From CAZERD01 sp964515405 (GTDB lineage: Bacteria; Campylobacterota_A; Desulfurellia; Desulfurellales; CAZERD01), in assembly GCA_964515405.1 (NCBI GenBank), contig CAZERD010000002.1, positions 1-64,000 on the forward strand: a stretch of DNA of 64,000 nucleotides. Direction: 5' to 3'. The translations under genes were made by a program, and so were the position numbers. Under the pieces are notes generated by a model that was given only the letters and a program-made list of their open reading frames with translations, was not told where the DNA came from and made no database searches. Positions within the stretch are counted from its first letter, which is position 1; each line of letters starts with the position of its first letter. Shown here piece after piece: positions 44,090 through 51,608 of this stretch.

Positions 44090-44118
44090 TTGACACTTTG
44101 TTAGTGAGGGGGTAGAAT
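44090..44118 (+). promoter_or_regulatory. promoter of malate dehydrogenase/fumarase genes
   Basis: Perfect TTGACA (44090-44095), 17 bases, TAGAAT (44113-44118), 49 bases upstream of the mdh ATG. Among the best promoter matches in the window. Confidence 0.75.
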
Positions 44119-44166
44119 ATTCTGGTCAGTAAGGAGCGAATATAATGAATTTCGTGGAGGTGTAGA

Positions 44167-45117
44167 ATGCTTAACAAGAGAAAGATTAGCGTGATAGGAG
44201 CAGGTCAGGTAGGGGCTACCACCATGCTGAGGCTAGCCGAGAAAGAGTTGGCAGAAGTGGTGGTGATGGTTGACATCATTGAAGGTTTACCACAGGGCAA
44301 AGCTCTGGACGAGATGGAAGCTTCCCCCATTGAGGGCTTTGATACGGAAATTATAGGAACCAACGACTATAAGGACACTGAGGGTTCAGATATCGTAGTT
44401 ATAACATCCGGCATGCCTAGAAAACCGGGTATGAGCAGAGATGAGCTTCTTGAAGTCAATGTAAAGATAGTAAAAGAGGTCACAGAGAATGTAGTCAAAT
44501 ATTCACCGGATGCCATACTTATAGTGGTAACCAATCCACTAGATGCTATGGTATATACAGCAAAAAAGGTAAGCGAGTTTCCAGACAACAGAGTATTTGG
44601 CCAGGCTGGATGCCTGGATTCCACGAGATTCAAGAGATTTATAGCGTGGGAGGCAAAATGCAGCGTGAAAGCCGTAGAAGCCATGACGCTAGGAGGACAC
44701 GGAGACGACATGGTCCCACTACCAAGATACTCTACCGTTAGAGGAATACCCATAACAGAAATATTTGACAAAGAAACCATTGACAGACTTGTGGAGAGAA
44801 CAAGAAAAGGCGGTGGAGAGATAGTCAGCCTCCTAAAAACTGGCTCTGCATTTTACGCCACAAGCTCTGCAATTGTACAGATGGTTCATGCAATAGTGCA
44901 TGACACAAAAGACATACTCCCATGTGCAGTTAAAACTCAAGGCAAATATGGGCTTGACCCAGATCTCTTCGTGGGATTACCAGCCAGACTCGGTATAAAC
45001 GGTGTTGAGGAGGTTGTAGAGTTCAAACTATCCGAAGAGGAGCTCAACGCTCTCAAAGCTTCGGCTGAGCATGTAAAAGCTCTTTGCAAGAGGGTGGATG
45101 AATTAGGAATACTATAA
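44167..45117 (+). CDS. mdh: malate dehydrogenase (lactate dehydrogenase-like type)
   Basis: NAD-dependent malate/oxaloacetate interconversion, 316 residues. KISVIGAGQVGATT is the NAD fold; GMPRKPGMSRDELL contains the substrate-loop arginines of MDH; catalytic His in TLGGHGDDMVPLPRYS. Followed 11 bases later by fumarase subunits, so it works with them in the same cycle arm. Confidence 0.96.
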   Translation: MLNKRKISVIGAGQVGATTMLRLAEKELAEVVVMVDIIEGLPQGKALDEMEASPIEGFDTEIIGTNDYKDTEGSDIVVITSGMPRKPGMSRDELLEVNVKIVKEVTENVVKYSPDAILIVVTNPLDAMVYTAKKVSEFPDNRVFGQAGCLDSTRFKRFIAWEAKCSVKAVEAMTLGGHGDDMVPLPRYSTVRGIPITEIFDKETIDRLVERTRKGGGEIVSLLKTGSAFYATSSAIVQMVHAIVHDTKDILPCAVKTQGKYGLDPDLFVGLPARLGINGVEEVVEFKLSEEELNALKASAEHVKALCKRVDELGIL

Positions 45118-45127
45118 GGAGACAAAT

Positions 45128-45973
45128 ATGCCTGTGAGAGACATAGAGGTCAAGATTATTGAGGATGCTATATACAAACTCGCGATGGAAGCTGCTTACA
45201 ATCTGCCAAGAGATGTGCTTGAGGCTGAAAAAAAAGCCTATAAACAAGAACTGTCCGAGGTTGGAAGAGCTGTACTAAAAACCATCATGGATAATGCAGA
45301 GATATCCCGCAAGGGGGTTTTCCCCCTGTGTCAAGATACAGGTCTTGGGGTAGTGTTTATAGAAGTAGGACAGGACGTTCATTTCACGGGCGGTTTCTTG
45401 ATAGACGCCATAAACAGAGGGGTTGAAAAAGCTTACAAAGACGGTTATTTAAGAAAATCCACATGCCATCCCCTCTCCAGAAAAAACTACGGAAACAACC
45501 TACCAGCTATAGTTCATACTTTTTATGTACCAGGCGACAAGGTTAAAATTACCTTTGATGCCAAAGGTGGGGGTAGCGAGTCCATGAGTAAGGTCCAGAT
45601 GCTCAAGCCCGCCGACGGCAGAGAAGGAATAGTGAAAACGGTGGTGGAATGGATGGTTCAGGCAGGTCCAAATCCATGTCCTCCAACGATCGTTGGTGTC
45701 GGGATAGGGTCCGACTTTGAGAGGTGCGCTATACTTGCCAAGAAAGCAACCCTTAGAAGGGTGGGAGAACCAAATCCAGACCCAGAACTTGCAGAAATGG
45801 AAAGAGAAATACTCATAAAAATCAATCGCTCCGGAATTGGACCCGCAGGTTTGGGTGGTATTACCACCTCTCTTGCCGTACACATAGAAATGGAACCGTG
45901 CCATATAGCCACCTTACCACTTGCTATAAATATGGCCTGTCACGTGAATAGACATAAAGAAATAGAGATTTAA
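45128..45973 (+). CDS. fumarate hydratase class I, alpha subunit
   Basis: Iron-sulfur fumarase alpha chain (281 residues). PLCQDTGLGVVFIEVGQDV, KGGGSESMSKVQML and the late MEPCHIATLPLAINMACH hold the cluster-ligand region. Two-subunit class I fumarases are oxygen-sensitive. GGAG lies six bases upstream of the ATG and the beta gene follows. A tartrate dehydratase cannot be excluded, but the mdh and sdh neighbours favour fumarase. Confidence 0.93.
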   Translation: MPVRDIEVKIIEDAIYKLAMEAAYNLPRDVLEAEKKAYKQELSEVGRAVLKTIMDNAEISRKGVFPLCQDTGLGVVFIEVGQDVHFTGGFLIDAINRGVEKAYKDGYLRKSTCHPLSRKNYGNNLPAIVHTFYVPGDKVKITFDAKGGGSESMSKVQMLKPADGREGIVKTVVEWMVQAGPNPCPPTIVGVGIGSDFERCAILAKKATLRRVGEPNPDPELAEMEREILIKINRSGIGPAGLGGITTSLAVHIEMEPCHIATLPLAINMACHVNRHKEIEI

Positions 45974-45985
45974 GGAGTTGCAAAC

Positions 45986-46546
45986 ATGGCTGAATACAAA
46001 CTTACCACGCCCTTGAAAGACGACGACATAATCAAACTAAAGGCTGGCGATAAGGTGTATCTGAGTGGGACACTTTATACAGCAAGAGACGCCGCCCACA
46101 TGAGACTAATAGAAACCCTGAAAAAAGGGAAAGAACTACCTTTCGATCCTGTAGGACAGGTCATATACTACGTGGGGCCATCACCTGCACGACCCGGGTA
46201 TCCTATAGGTTCAGCTGGGCCTACAACAAGCTACAGAATGAACCCCTTTGCTCCCATACTTATAAAAGAAAAAGGACTAAAAGGTATGATAGGTAAGGGG
46301 AAAATGAGCGATGAAGTAAAACAGGCCTGCATGGAATTCAAGGCTGTCTACTTCGCGGGAATAGGAGGGGTAGCAGCAGTAGTAGGACAATCCGTCAAAA
46401 AATCAGAGGTTATAGCCTATGAAGATCTAGGCCCGGAGGCTATAAGGAAACTGGAAGTTGTAGATATGCCTGTCTTTGTGTGTTACGACTCCCACGGCAA
46501 CGATCTGTACGAAATAGCCAAACAACAGTGGGCAAACAAGATATAG
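45986..46546 (+). CDS. fumarate hydratase class I, beta subunit
   Basis: Fumarase beta chain (186 residues): LKAGDKVYLSGTLYTARDAAH, GPSPARPGYPIGSAGPTTSYRM and MIGKGKMSDE are diagnostic. Starts 12 bases after the alpha gene with GGAG. Confidence 0.94.
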   Translation: MAEYKLTTPLKDDDIIKLKAGDKVYLSGTLYTARDAAHMRLIETLKKGKELPFDPVGQVIYYVGPSPARPGYPIGSAGPTTSYRMNPFAPILIKEKGLKGMIGKGKMSDEVKQACMEFKAVYFAGIGGVAAVVGQSVKKSEVIAYEDLGPEAIRKLEVVDMPVFVCYDSHGNDLYEIAKQQWANKI

Positions 46547-46589
46547 GAGTAAAATATAAATAAGAATTAGTTTAGCAAAAGTTAAAGCA

Positions 46590-46618
46590 TTGCATTTTGA
46601 ATAAATTTATATTATAAT
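46590..46618 (+). promoter_or_regulatory. succinate dehydrogenase operon promoter
   Basis: TTGCAT (46590-46595), 17 bases, perfect TATAAT (46613-46618). Predicted transcript start near 46625 gives a leader of about 60 bases. Confidence 0.7.
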
Positions 46619-46657
46619 TCCTAAGCAAAACTAAAATTTTTAAAGAAAGGGGGTGGA

Positions 46658-46675
46658 GGCTATCCAAGGATAGCC
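46658..46675 (+). promoter_or_regulatory. hairpin in sdhC leader next to ribosome site
   Basis: GGCTATCC (46658-46665), AA, GGATAGCC (46668-46675), a perfect inverted repeat whose first bases are the end of a GGAGG (46655-46659). The ATG is at 46685. The only other ribosome-binding candidate is AAAGGA two bases before the ATG. Folding would either mask GGAGG or shorten the distance to the start. Confidence 0.55.
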
Positions 46676-46684
46676 GAAAGGATT

Positions 46685-47062
46685 ATGGATTGGTATAGAG
46701 GAAGGCCGCATCATATCTCCTACAGATGGCATGAGGGATTTGTGGCATGGTTGCTCCACAGAATCACAGGACTCTTGTTGATCCTGTATCTCTTCGCCCA
46801 CGAGTGGGTCATAGCCACCCTTCAAAACCCCTCTTCGTTCAATAGCACCATGGCCGTGCTGGAAAACCCCATCCTAAAACTGGTGGAGATAGGATTATGG
46901 GCTGTCGCAGCTTACCACGCTATCAATGGACTAAGGGTGGTACTTGTCAACTTCGCAGGCGCTGCTGAAAGAAACGTCTATGCGGCAAACGTATGGATAT
47001 TCTGGATAATCTTTGCGCTCGTGTTTATTGCCGGCGCTATCCCTATGTTTATCTACTTGTGA
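46685..47062 (+). CDS. sdhC: succinate dehydrogenase cytochrome b subunit
   Basis: First membrane anchor (125 residues, three helices). WLLHRITGLLLILYLFAHEW carries the quinone-site Arg and a possible haem ligand His, and AAYHAINGLRVVLVNF is the SdhC helix-2 signature. Heads sdhCDAB. Confidence 0.93.
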   Translation: MDWYRGRPHHISYRWHEGFVAWLLHRITGLLLILYLFAHEWVIATLQNPSSFNSTMAVLENPILKLVEIGLWAVAAYHAINGLRVVLVNFAGAAERNVYAANVWIFWIIFALVFIAGAIPMFIYL

Positions 47063-47078
47063 GTGAGGGAGGGATCTT

Positions 47079-47450
47079 ATGGAAAAGATGAGAGGTTTTA
47101 TTGATAGGTACCAAGGGAGCGGCAAAGGGGGTGAAATAAGCTGGCTCCTCCAAAGGGTCTCAGGAATAGCATTACTATTCCTCCTGCTGGGTCACTTTTT
47201 CATTCAACACTTCACCGGTGTAGCAATAAACTACCACAACGTGGCAGAACGACTGGCAACACCGGAGTGGAAACTATTTGATTTAACCTTCGTTGTATTC
47301 GCTCTATATCACGGAATCAACGGCATATTTATGTCTTTAGAAGATTACGTGCACTCCGGATGGAGAGTCTTTTGGAAAACATTCTTCTGGGTGGCAGGGA
47401 TCGTATACCTGGTTTTAGCTGTGATTACAATTCTGCCATTTAAAGGATAA
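47079..47450 (+). CDS. sdhD: succinate dehydrogenase membrane anchor subunit
   Basis: Second anchor (123 residues, three helices). WLLQRVSGIALLFLLLGHFF and ALYHGINGIFMSLEDY parallel the sdhC motifs, with possible haem-ligand histidines in the helices. GGGAGGG precedes the ATG. Confidence 0.92.
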   Translation: MEKMRGFIDRYQGSGKGGEISWLLQRVSGIALLFLLLGHFFIQHFTGVAINYHNVAERLATPEWKLFDLTFVVFALYHGINGIFMSLEDYVHSGWRVFWKTFFWVAGIVYLVLAVITILPFKG

Positions 47451-47467
47451 AAAGGAGGCTTTAGATA

Positions 47468-49282
47468 ATGGCTGATATACAGTACAGATCAGAAGTTTTT
47501 GATGTGGTCGTCGTCGGGGCCGGGGGAGCTGGACTTGCAGCCGCCGTCCAAACTGGCTTGGCCAAGCTCAAAACGGCTGTAGTAACAGAGGTTTACCCAA
47601 CAAGGTCCCACACCGTATCAGCTCAAGGAGGTATAGCAGCAACCATAGCCAATATGGATGAAGACTACTGGATATGGCATATGTACGACACAGTAAAAGG
47701 CTCCGACTATTTGGGAGACCAGGACGCCATTGAGGAATTTGTGAAAAACGCACCCATAGCTATATATGAACTGGAACACTGGGGTGTTCCCTTCTCAAGA
47801 AACGAAAACGGCACCATATATCAAAGAGCATTTGGTGGACAAACAAGGAACTTCGGGGAAAGCATAGCCCATAGAAGTTGTGCCATAGCTGATAGATCCG
47901 GACATGCAATGCTACACGCACTGTTTGAAAGAACATTGAGACCGGATGTTGCTCCGTACGTTAGTTATTACTCCGAATATTTAGCCTTGGAGCTATTCAG
48001 GAATCCGGAAACGGGCAAAGTCTACGGAGTTTTAGCGTGGGACATGGTTAATGGTGGGCTCCATGCTTTCTTTGCCAAAGCTGTTATCTTCGCAACAGGA
48101 GGCAGTCTAAGAAACTTTAGAACAAACACAAACGCCCACATCAACACCGGAGACGGTTTGTATATGGCGCTCAAGGCAGGTATTCCCATAGAGGATCCAG
48201 AGTTCATACAATTCCATCCAACAGGCATCTATGGAGTAGGTAACCTCATAACAGAGGGCGTCCGAGGAGAAGGAGGATACCTGCTTAACTCCGAGGGCGA
48301 AAGGTTCATGAAGAGATATGCACCCCACGTACTTGACCTAGCTTCCAGGGATGTAGTCTCAAGAGCTATGGCTACAGAAGTAAGAGAGGGGCGCGGCGTT
48401 GGTCCGAAAAAAGATCATATACTCCTTAAGCTGGATCATCTCGGAGAAGACCTAATAAAGAGCAAACTCATAGGTATATGGGAACTCGCATACAAGTTTG
48501 TTGGCGTTGACTGTACTAAGGAACCCATACCCGTTGAACCAACAGCCCACTACCAGATGGCAGGCATACCAACAAATATTAAAAGTGAGGTTGTCATTTG
48601 GGATGGTGAAAAGGATATACCCGTTCCAGGATTCTACGCCGCCGGCGAGTGTTCCTGCCAGTCACTGCACGGAGCCAACAGGCTAGGTACTAACTCCCTG
48701 ATAGACCTCGTGGTAAGCGGAAAACAGGCAGGACAAAACGCTGCAAGATATATAATCGAGGAAGATGCGCCGGCACCACTACCTGCCGACGATTTTTGGG
48801 CAGAAAAACACGGCAAAGAAACAGTGGATAAGATAAAAACCCTCTACGACAGTGAAGCTGGCAACATCAAGTATCAGGATGTCTTCTACCCACTGAGAGA
48901 CTCCATGCAGGAAAACATGAGCGTTTTCAGAATAGAAGAGGGACTGAAAAAGCAACTCAAAATACTGGATGAACTCACGGATAAATTCAACCAGATGAGG
49001 TTAGCAGACAAAAGCTTGCACTTCAATAGCGAGCTTGTTGAGTACTTTGAAATACAATCTCTGCTCACCATATCAAAAATGGAAACACTAGCAGCTCTAA
49101 ACAGAACAGAAAGTAGGGGTGGCCATTACAGAGAGGACTATCCGGAAAGAGACGATAAAAACTGGCTGAAACACACATTAGTTTATATGGATGAAAAAGG
49201 TGAGTTCAAATTCGACTATAAGCCGGTTAGGATGAAGGGTAAAACAGCACCAACATTCGAACCCAAGAAAAGGGTTTACTAA
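47468..49282 (+). CDS. sdhA: succinate dehydrogenase flavoprotein subunit
   Basis: 604-residue FAD subunit. VVVVGAGGAGLAAAVQTG binds FAD; the covalent-FAD His lies in TRSHTVSAQGGI; substrate loop HPTGIYGVGNLITEGVRGEGG and HGANRLGTNSLIDLVV are intact. It oxidises succinate to fumarate, or runs in reverse in reductive cycles; sequence alone does not give direction. GGAGG lies nine bases upstream. Confidence 0.97.
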   Translation: MADIQYRSEVFDVVVVGAGGAGLAAAVQTGLAKLKTAVVTEVYPTRSHTVSAQGGIAATIANMDEDYWIWHMYDTVKGSDYLGDQDAIEEFVKNAPIAIYELEHWGVPFSRNENGTIYQRAFGGQTRNFGESIAHRSCAIADRSGHAMLHALFERTLRPDVAPYVSYYSEYLALELFRNPETGKVYGVLAWDMVNGGLHAFFAKAVIFATGGSLRNFRTNTNAHINTGDGLYMALKAGIPIEDPEFIQFHPTGIYGVGNLITEGVRGEGGYLLNSEGERFMKRYAPHVLDLASRDVVSRAMATEVREGRGVGPKKDHILLKLDHLGEDLIKSKLIGIWELAYKFVGVDCTKEPIPVEPTAHYQMAGIPTNIKSEVVIWDGEKDIPVPGFYAAGECSCQSLHGANRLGTNSLIDLVVSGKQAGQNAARYIIEEDAPAPLPADDFWAEKHGKETVDKIKTLYDSEAGNIKYQDVFYPLRDSMQENMSVFRIEEGLKKQLKILDELTDKFNQMRLADKSLHFNSELVEYFEIQSLLTISKMETLAALNRTESRGGHYREDYPERDDKNWLKHTLVYMDEKGEFKFDYKPVRMKGKTAPTFEPKKRVY

Positions 49283-49302
49283 AGGTGAGGAGGGGGTAAA
49301 TA

Positions 49303-50025
49303 ATGGCATTAAATGTTGGAGATAAAGTAATTTTCAAGGTCTTTAGATATGACCCCGAGAAAGACAAAGCTCCCTACTTCAAAGACTACGAGGTAACAAT
49401 CACGAGAAGGGGCATGATGGTGCTTGACGGTTTGAATCAGATAAAGTGGGAACAAGATCCTACACTAAGCTACAGAAGGAGTTGTAGGGAGGGAGTCTGC
49501 GGTTCCGATGGTATGAATATCAACGGCATAAACACAGTTTCCTGCATGTCCCACATAGAGGACTATAACTCAAAAGTGCTAACAATAAAACCTTTACCCG
49601 GATTTCCCATAGTTAAGGATCTTGTCTGTGACTTTGATGACTTTTTTAACAAGTACTACACAGTAAAACCTTATCTAATAGAGAAAACCCCTCCTCCAGG
49701 AAGGGAAAGACTGCAGAGTGTGGAGGACAGAGCCAAACTTGATGGTCTTTACGAATGCATCCTCTGTGGGTGTTGTTCCAGTTCCTGCCCATCATACTGG
49801 GCGGACCCAGATTATCTCGGACCATCAGCCCTCATCAACGCGGCTCGATTCGTAGCTGACACCAGAGATGAAGGATCAGACGAAAGACTAGATGTTGTAA
49901 ACAACATACACGGCGTATGGAGATGCCATACCATCCTCAACTGCATACACGCCTGCCCCAAAGAGCTCAATCCTACAAAAGCAATAGCCTATCTCCAGAA
50001 AGAAATCCTGAAGAGGAAATTTTAA
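49303..50025 (+). CDS. sdhB: succinate dehydrogenase iron-sulfur subunit
   Basis: 240 residues with three clusters: 2Fe-2S from CREGVCGSDGMNINGINTVSC without the usual second-Cys change, 4Fe-4S from CILCGCCSSSCP, and 3Fe-4S from CHTILNCIHACPK. Completes the enzyme with SdhCDA. Followed by a strong terminator. Confidence 0.96.
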   Translation: MALNVGDKVIFKVFRYDPEKDKAPYFKDYEVTITRRGMMVLDGLNQIKWEQDPTLSYRRSCREGVCGSDGMNINGINTVSCMSHIEDYNSKVLTIKPLPGFPIVKDLVCDFDDFFNKYYTVKPYLIEKTPPPGRERLQSVEDRAKLDGLYECILCGCCSSSCPSYWADPDYLGPSALINAARFVADTRDEGSDERLDVVNNIHGVWRCHTILNCIHACPKELNPTKAIAYLQKEILKRKF

Positions 50026-50030
50026 ACCCT

Positions 50031-50057
50031 GAAGGGTGCAATTTAATTGCACCCTTC
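50031..50057 (+). terminator. intrinsic terminator after sdhB
   Basis: GAAGGGTGCAA (50031-50041), loop TTTAA, TTGCACCCTTC (50047-50057): eleven perfect pairs, followed by CCATCTTTGTTA. Its 3' arm doubles as the -35 box of the mlaE promoter. Confidence 0.75.
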
Positions 50058-50075
50058 CCATCTTTGTTATATAAA
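50047..50075 (+). promoter_or_regulatory. mlaEFD promoter inside terminator arm
   Basis: TTGCAC (50047-50052), 17 bases, TATAAA (50070-50075). Transcription should start near 50082, immediately before the Shine-Dalgarno AAGGAGGTGAT (50081-50091). Confidence 0.65.
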
Positions 50076-50097
50076 AACACAAGGAGGTGATATAGAG

Positions 50098-50868
50098 ATT
50101 TTCTCTTTTTTTGAGGTTATAGGAGCGTTCATCATAGACTTTGTAGTGGAGCTAGGAGGCCTCGCTATGATGGTGGTAGATGCCTTTTGGTCTACAATAA
50201 AGGGGCCACCGCGTATCTACAGAACCATAGAACAGATGTACTACATTGGGGTTACATCAAGCTTTATAGTGTTGCTAACCTCCTTGTTTGTCGGCATGGT
50301 AGAAGCCCTACAAATATACCACGGATTCCAGAAATTTGGTGCCCAAAGTATGATAGGGTACACTGTTGCCATTTCCTTGGGCAGGGAACTTTCTCCAGTA
50401 ATGACAGCCCTTATGATCGTTGCCAGAAACGTCTCAGCCATGGCAGCAGAGATAGGGTCGATGAAGGTAACAGAACAAATAGATGCATTAAGGGTCATGG
50501 CTGTGGACCCAATGAATTTTCTTGTTAGTCCAAGAATAATAGCAACAACTATCATGATGCCATTTCTTGTCATACTCTCCAATGCAATAGGGAATTTAGG
50601 GGGGTACCTTGTAAGTGTGATGATACTACATGTCAATCCCACACTATACATAAAAAATATAAGAACTTTTCTGGATCTAAGCGATATTACCTATGGCCTA
50701 GTAAAAGCTGCTGTCTTCGGCTTCGTTATATCATCCATAGGATGTTACATGGGAATGTCAACCTCCGGAGGATCTAAAGGGGTAGGGAATGCTACAACAA
50801 AAGCCGTTGTAGCAGCCAGTGTCTCTGTTCTGGTTGTTGACTATTTTCTAACCGCGTTGTTGTTTTAA
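50098..50868 (+). CDS. mlaE: MlaE-type lipid ABC transporter permease, with apparent ATT start
   Basis: Inner-membrane permease of the MCE lipid-transport system (256 residues). FVGMVEALQIYHGFQKFGA, LGRELSPVMTALMIVARN and SAMAAEIGSMKVTEQIDALRVM are MlaE signatures. There is no ATG, GTG or TTG between the promoter and the conserved N terminus: AAGGAGGTGAT at 50081-50091 points to ATT at 50098 (ten bases after GGAGG) or ATA at 50092. The in-frame TTG at 50047 lies in the terminator and -35 box. A sequencing error is the alternative. mlaF starts two bases after its end. Confidence 0.88.
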   Translation: MFSFFEVIGAFIIDFVVELGGLAMMVVDAFWSTIKGPPRIYRTIEQMYYIGVTSSFIVLLTSLFVGMVEALQIYHGFQKFGAQSMIGYTVAISLGRELSPVMTALMIVARNVSAMAAEIGSMKVTEQIDALRVMAVDPMNFLVSPRIIATTIMMPFLVILSNAIGNLGGYLVSVMILHVNPTLYIKNIRTFLDLSDITYGLVKAAVFGFVISSIGCYMGMSTSGGSKGVGNATTKAVVAASVSVLVVDYFLTALLF

Positions 50869-50870
50869 TT

Positions 50871-51608
50871 ATGATAGAGGTAAAAAACCTTAAAAAGGCT
50901 TTCGGCTCGCAAATAGTACTTAATAACCTAAATCTTAAAATCCAGAAAGGGGCCATAACAGTCATCGTCGGAAAGAGTGGGGGCGGTAAGAGTGTACTGC
51001 TCAAAAATATTATAAGATTATTGGAACCAGATAGCGGCTCTATCGTGTTTGATGGCGTGGACTTAGCCAAAATGCCTGAAAGAAAGCTTAAACTATACAG
51101 GGCAAAATTTGGCGTTCTATTCCAGGAGGCAGCATTATTCGATTCTTGGAGTGTTTATGAAAATGTTGCTTTCCCGGCCATAGAAAGGAAACTTTTTAAA
51201 AGTAAGAAGGAACTAGATAGTGCAGTAATGGAAACACTGAAGCTTGTCAAACTGGAGGACATAAGACACAAAATGCCTTCCGAACTCTCAGGTGGTATGA
51301 AAAAAAGGGTCGGGCTTGCCCGGGCCATTATAACCAAACCTGACGTCATATTCTTTGACGAGCCTACCACAGGCCTTGATCCTGTAACCTCAGCTTCCAT
51401 AGGTAGCCTTATATTAAGTATGAAGCAGGAGCTTGGAACCACATGCTTTGTAATATCTCACGACTTAGAACTCACAAGGCAAATAGCGGACTTCGTGGGT
51501 TTTTTGTATAATGGGAAAATAGAAGAATTTGTGGATAAGGAGTCATTCTTTGGTTCCACAAATAAACATGTCGTTGAGTTTATAAATGCTTACAGGAGCA
51601 TAAAATGA
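50871..51608 (+). CDS. mlaF: MlaF-type lipid ABC transporter ATPase
   Basis: ABC ATPase of 245 residues driving phospholipid movement. Walker A VGKSGGGKSVLLK, signature LSGGMKKRVGLARA with the Mla-specific GGM, Walker B VIFFDEPTTGLDPV, and H-loop VISHDLE. No ribosome site; probably coupled to mlaE. Overlaps mlaD by four bases. Confidence 0.95.
   Translation: MIEVKNLKKAFGSQIVLNNLNLKIQKGAITVIVGKSGGGKSVLLKNIIRLLEPDSGSIVFDGVDLAKMPERKLKLYRAKFGVLFQEAALFDSWSVYENVAFPAIERKLFKSKKELDSAVMETLKLVKLEDIRHKMPSELSGGMKKRVGLARAIITKPDVIFFDEPTTGLDPVTSASIGSLILSMKQELGTTCFVISHDLELTRQIADFVGFLYNGKIEEFVDKESFFGSTNKHVVEFINAYRSIK

Noticed and set aside
50047..50097. TTG at 50047 as the start of mlaE
   Set aside because: It lies in the sdh terminator stem and is the -35 box of the mla promoter; a perfect ribosome site sits 34 bases downstream of it.
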